A stretch of DNA of 64,000 nt from Ochlerotatus camptorhynchus (taxonomy: Eukaryota; Arthropoda; Insecta; Diptera; Culicidae), in the NCBI RefSeq assembly GCF_037179485.1, contig NW_027040577.1:2060001-2124000 (forward strand). The letters are read 5' to 3'. The position numbers and the translations under genes are program-made. Every line of letters starts with the position of its first letter. Position 1 is the first letter of the stretch. The notes under the pieces were generated by a model. The model searched no databases and was not told the DNA's origin. It was given only the letters and a program-made list of their open reading frames with translations. Below are positions 1-9,554 of the stretch, in pieces.

Positions 1-429
1 ACAGTGATGCAAAATATCATGACACTCACTCGACACTCGTCAACGCATCAACCGACTATCGCTGACAGAACGTTTTGTCACGCAGTGAGAGGTAGAGCCA
101 TGGCAAACAACAATCACCAGTAATGGTCGCTGCTCACAGACAAAACGTAAAGGCCGGCGCACAATAGATACGCTAACTGTCAAAAAACCTGAAAACGTAT
201 CAATTGTGCGCCGGCCTTAACACTCGCTGCTGATGATGTAAAGCACAAGGAAAACAGTGAAGACTTCTGCAGTACGATGATGAGAAAAAGCGAAACGACA
301 GAAGAAAATGAAAACAATTCCTACGCAGTCCAAGTTCGTCTCGGCATGCGCGACTGTTTGAGTTACAAACAAAGTTGGCTAAATTAAACGAAAGCTGTTG
401 GGTTCACTCACCAACACACTCACATAATA
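1..429. other. Intergenic, one small palindrome
   Basis: No coding sequence is supported here. The only clear structure is the short palindrome at 148-220, listed separately. The rest is unremarkable AT-balanced sequence. Confidence 0.4.
148..220. repeat. Small palindromic fold-back sequence
   Basis: The 16-base arm AAGGCCGGCGCACAAT (150-165) is repeated as its exact reverse complement at 203-218, and the match continues imperfectly a few bases each way. The spacer is about 37 bases. It could be a minimal MITE or a stable hairpin. No target duplication is certain. Confidence 0.6.
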
Positions 430-568
430 CCCCGTTCATATTACAGCCTATATCACGTAATATAGGTTGTCTTGCAATGAGCACTCTTACATAGGATTTC
501 CTGTGAAAACTAGATGCTCATTGCAAGACAGCGTATATCACGTGATATACGCTGTAATGTGAACGGGG
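430..568. mobile_element. Palindromic MITE, TA target duplication
   Basis: The two halves (430-480 and 512-568) are near-perfect inverted copies, with outer end CCCCGTTCAyATTACAG. The element is flanked by TA on each side (428-429 and 569-570), which fits a Tc1/mariner-type non-autonomous element of 139 bp. There is no coding content. The superfamily assignment rests only on the TA dinucleotide. Confidence 0.7.
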
Positions 569-571
569 TAT

Positions 572-822
572 AAGTAAGCAAAGCAACAATTGCTTCAAAA
601 CGAGCACAGATGAGTGTCGTGATTGTCTGGAATGACCAGATCGGTGATGGATCACCACCGAAGACGACATTCACCAGTTGCTTTTTACTTCTTTCGTCAA
701 CTTGATGGATGGTCATGGAGAGTGCTTCGACAAGCACATTGATAGGAATGTACAAAGCGTTACTACCATCAGCTGTTTGACGATCGTGATTGTGATAGAT
801 CAAACCATTGCCAACCACCCAC
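572..822. other. Unassigned sequence 5' of BEL/Pao relic
   Basis: A short open frame exists on the minus strand, but it matches no family I recognise. The plus strand does not read as the expected upstream part of BEL/Pao pol. I leave this stretch unassigned. Confidence 0.3.
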
Positions 823-2378
823 GACAATCACCGCAAAGGTAGCTGCCGTCGACGATTTACATCAACTCATGGAACGTTTCTGGACTATTGAAGAGGATGA
901 CACTTCTCCTTGTTATTCAGTAGAGGAAGCGGCCTGTGAAGCTCACTTTCGTCAAACTGTTACCCGCTCACCTGAAGGCAGATACGTTGTTCGATAACCT
1001 GTGAAGGAGGATATTCTAGCAAATCTCGGTGACAACCGTCACACCGCTATCCGTCGCTTTCGGCTAGTGGAATCCAGGCTGCAACGAAACCCAACTTTGT
1101 GTAAACAATATTCAGATTTTATGAAGGAGTACCCGAGCTAGGACACATGAAACGTGTATCGCCCAATGAAGACTCATCCACCCGCACTTACCACCTTCCA
1201 CATCACGCCGTAGTACGTGAGGAGAGCACAACGACTAAAGTGCGAGTCGTTTTTGACGCATCATGCAAAACCAGCAGTGGCCCATCCCTAAATGATGCCC
1301 TGATGGTTGGGCCAATAGTTCAAGACGATATCAGATCCATCGTTGTCCTACGCAAGGACGTTTATGTCGACGATCTTATTTCAGGCAGCAGCAACATAAC
1401 CGACGCCATCAACCTTCGAAAACAACTGCAAGCATTGCTGGCAAGAGGTGGCTTCGAATTACGCAATTGGGCCTCGAATGAATCCGCGGTCTTGGAAGAT
1501 GTCCCTGCTGAAAACAAGGCTCTGCAGCAGCCAGTGGATCTAGATCGCGACCAACTCATTAAAACGCTTGGCCTTCATTGGGATCCAACCGCCGATGTGT
1601 TGAGGTACAAGGTGAAGATGCCCCAGCTAGACGCGACCGCAACGTTAACTAAACGCCTCGCTCTCTCTTACATCGCCCAGCTTTTCGACCCGCTCGGCTT
1701 GGTGGGTCCTGTCGTCACTACCGCCAAACTATTTATGCAGTCATTATGGACCTTGAAGAACAGCAACGGGAACATATGGGGCTGGGACGAAGAGCTTCCT
1801 ACAGCGGCGCGGGATCGATGGAAATCCTACCACGAAAAGTTACCACTTCTAAACCAGCTAAAAATCGAACGATTCGTGATGTGTCCCAACGCTTCGAAGC
1901 TGCAATTGCACTTCTTTTCGGATGCATCGGAGAATGCATATGGTGCATGTGCATATCTGCGATCGGAAAACGCGTCAGGCCAGGTCAAGGTTGCATTGCT
2001 GACCGCCAAGTCCAAGGTCGCACTACTCAAGCAGCAGAGTATTCCACGACTGGAACTATGTGGTGCCCTTCTATCGACCGAACTGTATGCAAAGGTAACT
2101 TCTTCACTCTCCCTGCAAGCTGAATCGTACTTTTGGGTCGACTCGACAACAGTTTTAAGCTGGCTGAAGTCTCCGCCGTCTACTTGGATCACCTTTGTGG
2201 CTAACAGGGTGTCCAAAATACAGCTTTCCACATCCAGCAGCATCTGGAGGCACGTAGCTGGTGAACAAAATCCAGCAGATTGCCTTTCTCGAGGAACATC
2301 AACAGAGTTTCTTCTCACCAGCAAGCTTTGGTGGCAAGGTCCACAATGGCTACAAGGAGACCTAACGGACTGGCCAAT
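823..2378 (+). pseudogene. BEL/Pao retrotransposon pol relic (RT, A17-type, RNase H)
   Basis: This is a pol polyprotein fragment of a BEL/Pao LTR retrotransposon. It opens with the pre-RT segment containing VDDLHQLMERFWTIEED (about 848-900). An in-frame TAA lies at 995-997 and a one-base frameshift near 1135. The longest open stretch starts at 1147 with the conserved GHMKRV context. The RT block VRVVFDASCKTSSGPSLND is followed abruptly by VYVDDLISG (1360-1386). The roughly 140 residues normally between the palm motifs are missing, so RT cannot be functional. Next come the Pao-type SYIAQLFDPLGLVGP region and an RNase H-like region (FSDASENAYGA, then the IPRLELCGA block) ending in GEQNPADCLSRG. 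The frame runs into the inserted fold-back element at 2379, which supplies the stop at 2383-2385. No gag, integrase or LTR is seen here. Confidence 0.85.
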
Positions 2379-3137
2379 AGACTGATGCAAAATTTGACTT
2401 TTTCGCTCCACAGTGCTTAAATGTTTTCAAATCGGGTCCTGATTAGCCTCCCAAAGTTACAACTCATTTGGTTAGAAACAGTCCTCGCACAAGCCATTTG
2501 AAGTTTACATATAAATTACTATGGGAAATCTCAACTTTTTGTTCATTGCCTTCTAGTCTTTTTCCATATTGAGCTGCGAAACATTCTTATAGAAAATTTT
2601 CTCAGCTACAACTTTGCTGAAGATTGTTTCTATGTAAAACGAGACAGGAAAAAGTTATTAATTATTTAAGAGATTGGTAAACTTATGACATGATCAAGCA
2701 GCTGCTCTGTAGGCAACACTGTATTTTGCAGTGTGACATAGTAACCATGATTTTTGTGTCCTATTCAACGCCCCAGAAACACCAATGTTGCCTGCTAAGC
2801 AGTTGGTTGAGCATGATCATAAGACATCAGCGCATTGAACCATTGATAACTTTCGATCCTTGCATTTAATCAAAAAGTGGTCTTGAGCAAAGTTGTAGCT
2901 GGGAAATGTTCCTACAAGTACAGTTGAAAGCTTTTGAAGGAGATCGTTATGGTGAATTATTAGATAGACATGAATAAAAATCTTGGTTTTACCATAGTAA
3001 TTCCCATACAAACTTCAAATGGTTTGTGCCATCTCAGTTTCTCACCAAATGGGTTCAAATTTTGAGAGGTTAGTCAGGATCCGATTCGAAATCGTTTAAG
3101 TATTGTGGAGCAAAAATTTCAAATGTTGCATCACTCT
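2379..3137. mobile_element. 759-bp fold-back MITE inserted in BEL/Pao pol
   Basis: The target sequence ACTGGCCAAT occurs on both sides (2369-2378 and 3138-3147), a duplication of up to 10 bp. The outer ends are inverted copies of AGActGATGCAAmATTTGA. Further pairs of matching blocks run inward, for example the segments around 2455-2530 and 2985-3065, so the whole element is a long imperfect palindrome. No transposase is encoded. The long duplication argues against a TA-inserting family, and 8-10 bp could fit hAT, P or similar. The BEL/Pao reading frame resumes exactly after the right copy of the duplication. Confidence 0.8.
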
Positions 3138-3345
3138 ACTGGCCAATCTATCATCAAGGCAGTTCAACAATGCAGAGCCCAGACGAGGTTCGAAAAACAC
3201 CAGCAACTATCTTTTCCGCCACAGCAGAAGATTCATTCATCGACTCGTACGTCAACAGGGTCTCCAACTACCAACGCATGATCAGAGTGACATTCTACTG
3301 CAAGCGTTTTCTGCAAAAAATTTGCCTGCTACCAATCCACACTGG
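3138..3345 (+). pseudogene. BEL/Pao pol relic, continuation after MITE
   Basis: The reading frame restarts at the right-hand target copy (WPI...) and runs through YVNRVSNYQRMIRVTFYCKRF. That is the conserved linker between RNase H and integrase in BEL/Pao pol (typically ...RFSSYNRMIRVTAYCLRF...). It matches the order expected after 2378, so this is the same copy split by the fold-back element. The frame merges into the interspersed repeat beginning near 3338, and the integrase is absent. Confidence 0.75.
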
Positions 3346-4128
3346 GCCAGGAACCGTAATTAGCAAGACAAAACCTCTAGCGCATTGGGTTTGCATTATA
3401 TTGAAATGGTGTCTTTGGCAAAGTTTCTTGGTTTAACATGCGCCTTCATCTGGTAATGGAAATTAGTTCCAAAATTATCCGCATAGATGGTGCTGCGATA
3501 CTAACATTCTTATCTCACATGCTAGAGGTTTTGTGTCTTCAACAAAGTTGTAGAACATTGAAAAATATAACAAAATGCCCAAGAATTCAAAGCTCTAGGT
3601 CTCCAAACAACAAAGATATAGTGAATATTGTAAAATTTAACTGAAATTTACGTTTTTTGTACTATTTTCCATACAAACGACAAATCCTTCATTTTTAACG
3701 CCGTGTATCTTTTAAGTCCGATAATTTGCAAGTTTCAAGGAAGAGTTCTCAATGTTTTGGGTCGATACAAGCGAAATGTTAGCCAAAATAGTGAAAATTA
3801 CCATGATTTTCATAATCCGGTTTCTCGAAAAGTAGCAAGTTTTAGCAAAAAGTCATTTACTTTCTGAAATGTACCATTTATCATCAATCAAAGGTGAAAG
3901 TTTGCCGGACATATAATTTTATATATTTGAGATATCTGAATTCATAGACTACAATGTTTATTCAAGCAGCGTTCGCCAACGCACGGCTTGCTGGCTGCAT
4001 GCGATGGAAACGATAGAATATGCCTCTTACGCTTCGCTAGCTGCACGTTGGCGAACGCTGTAGGTACTAATGTATGCACAAAGTTTCTTCGTGTTCATGT
4101 TCATTCTCAAACATGTGTGCGTGTGACA
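3338..4128 (+). repeat. Interspersed repeat R, copy 1 (inverted partner at 12648-13402)
   Basis: About 790 bp that is a clear reverse-complement match of 12648-13402. Shared landmarks, in order, are CACACTGGGCCAGGAACCG, the AAACCTCTAGCGCATTGGG block, CATGCGCCTTCATCTGGTAA, and a terminal segment with TCTCAAACATGTGTGC. No open frame is preserved in both copies, so it is probably a non-autonomous transposon or part of one. An embedded palindrome (3967-4060) is at the same place in the partner and therefore predates the duplication. Terminal repeats and target duplications were not resolved. Confidence 0.75.
3967..4060. repeat. Embedded palindrome, arms CAGCGTTCGCCAACG
   Basis: CAGCGTTCGCCAACG (3967-3981) is the reverse complement of 4046-4060. 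The interior also pairs around a GCATGC centre. The same 92-94 bp structure occurs inside the second copy of repeat R (12719-12810). Confidence 0.7.
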
Positions 4129-4455
4129 AAAGTCGATGATGATAGTTGATAGAGCAGTGCACGGTCCCTAACCTCACTTTTTAGTTACAAAAATTTTGTC
4201 TCTGAGTAAAAGAGATGGCAACGAATGGAAGCCAAAACAAACCACCCAAAACTGTCAACATTTACGGATGAGAGAAGAGTGCAAGCAAATCTTCGTGCAC
4301 TGATCTAATGTTGAAATGAGAATACACATGTACTACTTACTGATTGACTAACTGAAAATGTAAGTACGAAAACGGAAGCTCTGTTATTTCGAAGTAATGT
4401 TGACTCTTCCGATGGATTATAATTTGTGTTATTTTGAAGTATATAACTGATAATT
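4129..4455. other. Unassigned AT-rich stretch
   Basis: Sequence between repeat R and the transposase-like fossil. I see no conserved coding frame, no inverted repeat longer than about 10 bases and no recognisable regulatory element. Confidence 0.3.
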
Positions 4456-5580
4456 ATGGCAGAAGGTAGGTTATTTTTAATTGTTCAGAAGGTATTTATT
4501 TCATTATTGAAAATAAAAGTATGCAGCGTGAGTGTTCGGGAAATCGTAACATTATTTTTCAAAAAAATATCGCTCGTTGATCTGGCATCGCATGTGAAAA
4601 AGAAAATTATTTGTCCCAAAAGTGAAGCCTTTGAACAGTCCTTTCACAAATCGCTTAGATTTCTAAAAGCAGACTTTGATTCACGTTATGCCAAGTCCTG
4701 CTGCAACAAGCGTTTGTTTTTCCTAAAATATACAAAATGACTGGATTCCCACTTCAAAGCTCAGGACGATAGCCAAAAGAAAAATGTAGGTGGAAGACCA
4801 AAAAAATCTTTTTGTGAAGATAACCAAAGAACAAGGTTAAAAGCCCAATCAAGTGCCAAACCAGAGATCGAACGATTTACAGCTGACGATGCTTTGCGAT
4901 TTTTTTTTGTGCGAAAATGATCTTACAATAAAAGAAAATAGGACTGAGAATAAGTGTACCGTTACCATCTGGAGGTAAATTCATTTTATCGTCTTGTTAC
5001 CTTACATTAGGAATACATTTTCATTTCATCAGGTAATAGTAATGATGGCAACCAGAGATGAACCAGCCGATGGCTGAAAGTCTCTTTAAAAAAGAAAGAT
5101 AAGATGATGGCAACACCGCCAGAAGATTATTTCAGAATCCAGAAATAACGGCAAGAATTACCGAATTGAGAAGGATATCCTTCGTTGATTTGTTACAATT
5201 CTGTGTGCGCTATCTAGCAAGCTTGAAATCGACGTAAAGGCATTCGAAACATACGCAGAAGAGACTAGAAGCTTGTCCATTATTATAGCTTTTACACTTT
5301 GCCACCTACGGTCCACAGGGTCTTGGTGCATGGCCCGACAATCATAAGCCATTGTGATATTCCGGTTGGTTTATTATCCGAAGAGGCGCAAGAGCGACGA
5401 AACAAATCCATCAGAAAATATCGGGAGTACCATTCTCGACAATTCAGTCGTCTTGCAAAAATCGAGGACGTATTCCATCGACTTTTGCTGACCTCTGACC
5501 CGGTGATGACAGTGCAGAAACAGTTTCCTCAGACCAAGAAAAAGCAATTTCCAGGACCCGTGCAAATGCTGTTGCAATAA
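4456..5580 (+). pseudogene. Fossil of an arthropod transposase-like gene
   Basis: Three adjacent pieces read as one protein family. The first, 4456-4740, ends at TGA where tryptophan is likely ancestral. The same frame continues to about 4920 with VGGRPKKSFCEDNQRTRLKA and then ERFTADDALRF. After a gap, EIDVKAFETYAEETRSL (about 5225-5275) is followed by a frame change into TVHRVLVHGPTIISHCDIP and VGLLSEEAQERRNKSIRKYR (5305-5415). The ...VHkiLIHG...LPiGqLSEEAQEarNK... block is one I recognise from many uncharacterised arthropod transposon-like proteins. I cannot name the superfamily with certainty. Stops and frameshifts make this non-functional. Coordinates of the original gene are unknown. Confidence 0.55.
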
Positions 5581-5913
5581 TCGACAATGCAAGATAACAG
5601 GTAGTTGTTAGAGTTTAAAAAAGTAGAAGGGTCTGTGCCTAGGGGCACGAACGGAAGCTTGACGTAGGACCGCTAGTGGACAGAATATGTGAAGAGCATT
5701 TAGTTCTTTTAATTAATCAAATATCTATTATCTCAACTCTTTCCGATTTTGAATTGTAGGCGTACCAAATTTGTAGTAATTTACGAGAATCAATCAAAAT
5801 CACTTGCACCCCTGCTTCCAAGTTTGTGTGGTCGTTGGGGGCTTGTGGTTCTGAATATGGACAAACAAGCACAGATAAATTCTATCCCAACTCTTTACTG
5901 ATGTAAGCTTGAT
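5581..5913. other. 3' flank of histone H4 pseudogene copy 1
   Basis: Downstream region (for the minus strand) of H4 copy 1. About 5797-5905 is homologous to 11815-11930 downstream of H4 copy 2: both contain CACCCCTGCTT/TACCCCTGCTT, then GGTTCTGAATATGGACAAAC and a TTTACTG box. The string ACGGAAGCTTGACGTAGGACC (about 5651-5671) also resembles 36351-36371, which may be a histone-type promoter relic with a CCAAT context. Confidence 0.45.
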
Positions 5914-5929
5914 GGCCCCGAAAAGAGCC
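5914..5929 (-). terminator. Histone mRNA 3' stem-loop, H4 pseudogene copy 1
   Basis: On the minus strand this reads GGCTCTTTTCGGGGCC, a near-consensus replication-dependent histone stem-loop. An AAAGAGTT purine box about 15-20 nt downstream (5890-5901 region) matches the position of the histone downstream element that pairs with U7 snRNA. Confidence 0.75.
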
Positions 5930-5937
5930 GTTTTATT

Positions 5938-6145
5938 GAAGAGGACATCCATGGCCACTTACGTTTGGCGTGTTTAGTGTAGGTGACAGCATCACGGACC
6001 TCATTTTCCAGGAACACCTTCAGCACACCTCGTAGATCAGACCGGAGATACGTCAGACACCGCCACGGCGAGCCAGACGACGGATGGTGGTTATCTCGAA
6101 GAATTTGTGATGACGATTGGCACCTCCTTTGCCACGACCAGTCAA
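5938..6145 (-). pseudogene. Histone H4 pseudogene, copy 1
   Basis: The minus strand encodes recognisable H4 pieces in shifting frames: TGRGKGGA near the start (about 6145-6120), then IRRLARRGG, RISGLIYE, GVLKVFLEN and RDAVTYT-HAKRK. The start ATG is TTG. The glycine-rich and QGITKP segment is deleted before the IRRLARRGG motif. A lysine codon after RRGGV is TGA. EETR is reduced so that the frame shifts before GVLKVFLEN, and the TVTAMDVVYALKR part is partly lost. The H4 stem-loop lies just downstream. Several of these lesions are shared with copy 2 at 11978-12200, so the two descend from one dead copy. The 5' region of this gene was split by element A1 (promoter part at 10993-11065). Confidence 0.85.
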
Positions 6146-6226
6146 TTGTTGTTTGAGAGGTTATAGAAAAGTGGACTAACCACCTTCCTACTGCTGCTAT
6201 TGCTGACCACGCCGTCCGAAGCGAAA

Positions 6227-6240
6227 ATGAGCTGATACCA
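6227..6240. repeat. Target-site duplication of A1, 3' side
   Basis: ATGAGCTGATACCA, identical to 10979-10992, defines A1 as 6241-10978. Confidence 0.9.
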
Positions 6241-6494
6241 TTTTTTGCCATTTAAATGATCTTTATTTCTTGTGATTGTGTGGTTTACATGTATGAATTT
6301 TTTAAGTGACACAGATGCGTCTTTTCAACTTTAGTACATTTGAGATTTTAATTATTATTTACAGTTCCTAGTCCTATCAGGCCTATTTTAAAGTATGACC
6401 ACCTTGGTGGGATTGGTTTGATTTTAATTGGAAAAAGGAGGCTACTTATAACTACTATTTACAACTACAACTAACCTACAACTACTATGTACAC

Positions 6495-9400
6495 CTAACC
6501 TACTATATACCTATACAAATTGCTTATCAAATCATGTTCTGATAAATTACATTTTTGTGCAAATTTAGTCTTAATTTCGTTAATTTTGGAATCTATTTTG
6601 GCAATGCCTGCCTCTTCATGTAAATTTGTTATTCTAGTGTCGAAAGGACGATCAAGAACCATCCTCAGCACTCTATTCTGAGCTACCTGAATTTTGTTCC
6701 TGTGAGTCTGTGCACATGATTCCCACACCGGAGCTGCGTAGAGGATCGCAGGTGCTATTATTTGTTTGTAGACAGCCAGTTTGTTCACCCTTGAGAGGCG
6801 GGATCTGCGGCAAATCAGCGGATACAGACACCTAACCAAGACGGAACACTTGACTACGGTTTTCTCCACATGCGAGCGGAATAGAAGCTTTTCGTCAAAC
6901 AACATCCCGAGATAGGTTACTTCGGCGGACCACTCAACCCTTGTGCCATCCATGATTACAGTACAAGAGGGAGCCGGTTTTAGTTTGGGTGATTGTCGAT
7001 GGAGGAACATGATTGTTTGTGTTTTGGAAGCATTGATTTTGATTTTCCACGTGGTGGCATAATCAGCAAAGGCGTTAAGGCATCGTTGAAGTTTGTTCGT
7101 TATTTCGCGAGGCATCCTTCCTTTGACGGCTATTGCGGTATCATCTGCGAACAGGAAAAACACGCAACCGTCTCCAAGGGGAGGAATGTCGGAAGTGTAA
7201 ATGCTGTAGAGCAAGGGGCCCAGCAGACTGCCTTGCGGGACTCCTGCAGGGATGGAAAACGTGTCTGAAAGACAACCATTCAACGATACCTTAAACGACC
7301 TTTGCTGGAGGTAGCTACGGGTGATTTTAACCAGATGTAATGGAAAGTTGAAGTTACAGAGCTTGTATACTAGCCCATTGTGCCAGACATTATCAAACGC
7401 TTTCTCAACGTCTAACAATGCCATGGCTGTGGACTTGGATACAGCTTTGTTACTTCGGATGTTATTCATCACCCGCACTAACTGGTGATTGGTGGAGTGC
7501 CCCTTTCTGAACCCAAACTGTTCCGGAAGGAGAATGTTATTTTCCTCGACAAACTTGAGCAAACGATTGAGAATGAGTTTCTCGAACAATTTGCTCAGCG
7601 CTGAAAGGAGGCTGATTGGTCTGTAGCTTGAAGCTAGCGTTGGGTCCTTCCCGGGTTTGCGGATAGGTATGATTTTCGCTGTCTTCCAGATGCTTGGAAA
7701 GTAGTGCAGTTCCAAGCAAGGTTGCAAAGACTCATTTCAGCTAAAACAATATTTTTCTAAATAATGAAATAATTAGATGCCATGATCAAATTTTGAATTG
7801 GTAGGATACAAGAAGAGGTGGCAAAGAATGTGTTTGACATATTAAACCTGTTTATTTCACTTCATGAGAGTCACAGTCAGCGATTTTTCACAAACTCACT
7901 CACTCACTCACTCACTCACTCAGCGATCAGCAAATCGCTGATTGTGACTCATAGAAAGCAAAATTTACAGGTTTTATGTTTCCAACGCATACTTTGTAAC
8001 CTCTTCTTGTAAGTTACAAGTAAAACATGCCATCATACCATCTTTTGGTTTTATTATTCCGAAAAACATTATTTTAGCTGAAATGAGTCTTTGCAACCTT
8101 GGTTCCAAGCATCTGTTGAAGACAGCAGCCAGCAGAGAGTGAACCTTCATGCTGAGATTTTTCAACACTAGGTTGAATATTCCGTCAAACCCGGGGGCCT
8201 TCATGTTTTTGGTGCATTTCAGCGCTGAGCAAATCTGTTCCACTGTGATTCTATCCTCCGGAGGGATGGCACAAGGGGAGGAATCAAGGTTGAGTACGCA
8301 TTGCTCAACCTGAACTTCGAGCGGACTTTGGATGTTGGAGCCAAGCAAGTGCGATTTGGCAATATGCTCACCAATCGCATTTGCTTTCTCCTGAGGGGTG
8401 ATTATGAGCCGATCGTCATCATTTTCATCTTTTAGTGGCGGAATGGGTTTAGGGTGCGTCTTTAAGACCTTGGCAACTTTCCAGAATGGTCTGGAGCGGT
8501 CGTCCAGATTCTGGACAAGCCGCCCGAAACTTTCGTTCCGGAGTGAGACCATTCTGGAAGCAATCTCCTTGTTCAGATCGGCCATTTCACGTTTCATCGC
8601 TTGATCTCCAGTCCTCTGAAACTGGCGTCTACGAACATTTCTCAGGCGAATTAAGAGTTGGGTGTGGGAATCAATAGCAATAAACTTACCCCTCACAGGA
8701 ACTCGTCGGATGCACGCCTCGTCAGCCACGGTTATGGCTTGGTGGAGTCCCTCCAACGCTCGGTCGATGTCCTCCACGGTGTCAAGCGGCGGGTTGTCGA
8801 TGATGTGCCTGTCTACCACGCGTCCAAACTGGGCCCAGTTTACGCGATGATAGTCCTTGCGCAGGCTTGAAGCAGGAGCCACGTTGCAGCCCAGCTCAGA
8901 CACCACCGGTTGGTGGTCGGAACTGAGTTCGTTCAAGGCTACCGGCTTGGACAAGCCGATATTTGTCAGGAACAGGTCTAGCGTCGATGGGTTGCCCGCC
9001 GGTGAGATAAATGTTGGCTCATCCGAAAACCAAACGGAGTACAGCCCATGCTGTGAGTGGTCGAACAGGAGACGACCGTTCTGGTTCTGCTGGTAGTTCC
9101 GCCAGGCCTCATGGCGAGCATTCAGATCTCCTCCAACTACGAAGCGGGAACCGGTACGGGTGATGGTGGACAGGTCCTTCTTGAATTTAGCCGCTAGTCC
9201 ACTGCTGGCGGCACACTGTCGAGGGCAGTAGACGGCGATGAACTGGACGTATCCAGTCGACGACTCCACCTCCACACCAAGGGCCTCGATGATAGTGGTG
9301 CGGATATGGGACAGAGTGTGGTATTTTATTCCTTTCTTGACGACGACCGCAACACCACCCCCCCTGGAGCTGGTGCGATCAAGCCGGATAATGTTGTGGT

Positions 9401-9554
9401 CAGGCAACCAGAAGCTGTCGCCGGACTTTAGATGGGTCTCGGTTAGAAGGCCCACGTCGATGCTGTGCTTGCGGAGGAAGTCGGCAAGCTCAATCTCTTT
9501 TGCTCTTACAGAGCAAGCATTCCAGGTGACGATACTTAGCGGTTTAGACGCCAT
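6495..9554 (-). pseudogene. A1 ORF2: endonuclease-reverse transcriptase, interrupted by MITE
   Basis: ORF2 would nick target DNA and prime reverse transcription. I take the start as the ATG at 9554, which overlaps the ORF1 stop in ATGGCGTCTAA. The N-terminal part (9554 to about 8110) has the AP-endonuclease motifs VTWNACSVRAKEIEL, LLTETHLKSGD, GGDLNARHEAW and SSDHQPV. The RT starts with KNMKAPGFDGIFN. The frame then enters the MITE 7717-8101 and picks up foreign sequence and a stop. After the MITE, the RT continues from 7716 to 6495: RKPGKDP-SYRPISLLS, MALLDVEKAFDNVWH, AGVPQGSLLGPLLY, and the catalytic FADD (7140-7151). It ends at a TAA-proximal YRYIVG. Apart from the insertion and its 8-bp duplication I see no frameshift, so the insertion looks recent relative to the element. 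Confidence 0.88.
7717..8101. mobile_element. Fold-back MITE, hAT-like, inside A1 ORF2
   Basis: Flanked by the 8-bp duplication GTTCCAAG (7709-7716 and 8102-8109). The ends CAAGGTTGCAAAGACTCATT are inverted with at least 36 bp of near-identity. Inner blocks pair too (AGAAGAGG with CCTCTTCT, and the CAGCGATTT region with AAATCGCTG), so it folds along most of its 385 bp. An (ACTC)n run at 7895-7921 sits near the centre. An 8-bp duplication with a CA...TG end is compatible with hAT, but no transposase is present. Confidence 0.85.

Noticed and set aside
510..827. 105-codon minus-strand open frame
   Set aside because: It overlaps the MITE and reads into its arm. No domain is recognisable, and the region is upstream of a BEL/Pao relic on the other strand. 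Probably chance.
1746..2411. Long frames overlapping BEL/Pao pol in other registers
   Set aside because: Shadow frames of the pol coding sequence. They contain no motifs and lie antisense or out of frame to a clear RT-RNase H reading.
5651..5680. TTGACGTAGGACC as another inverted-repeat end of the histone-carrying element
   Set aside because: It matches 36351-36380 better, including the following GACCGC context with a CCAAT box at 36351, so it may be histone promoter sequence rather than a transposon end. Left unresolved.
6993..7268. Plus-strand frame in A1
   Set aside because: Antisense shadow of the RT. The same shadow recurs at 53831-54106 in A3, confirming it follows from the RT sequence.
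7895..7921. ACTC tandem run as a possible CRISPR-like or regulatory repeat
   Set aside because: A plain microsatellite inside a MITE, without spacers.
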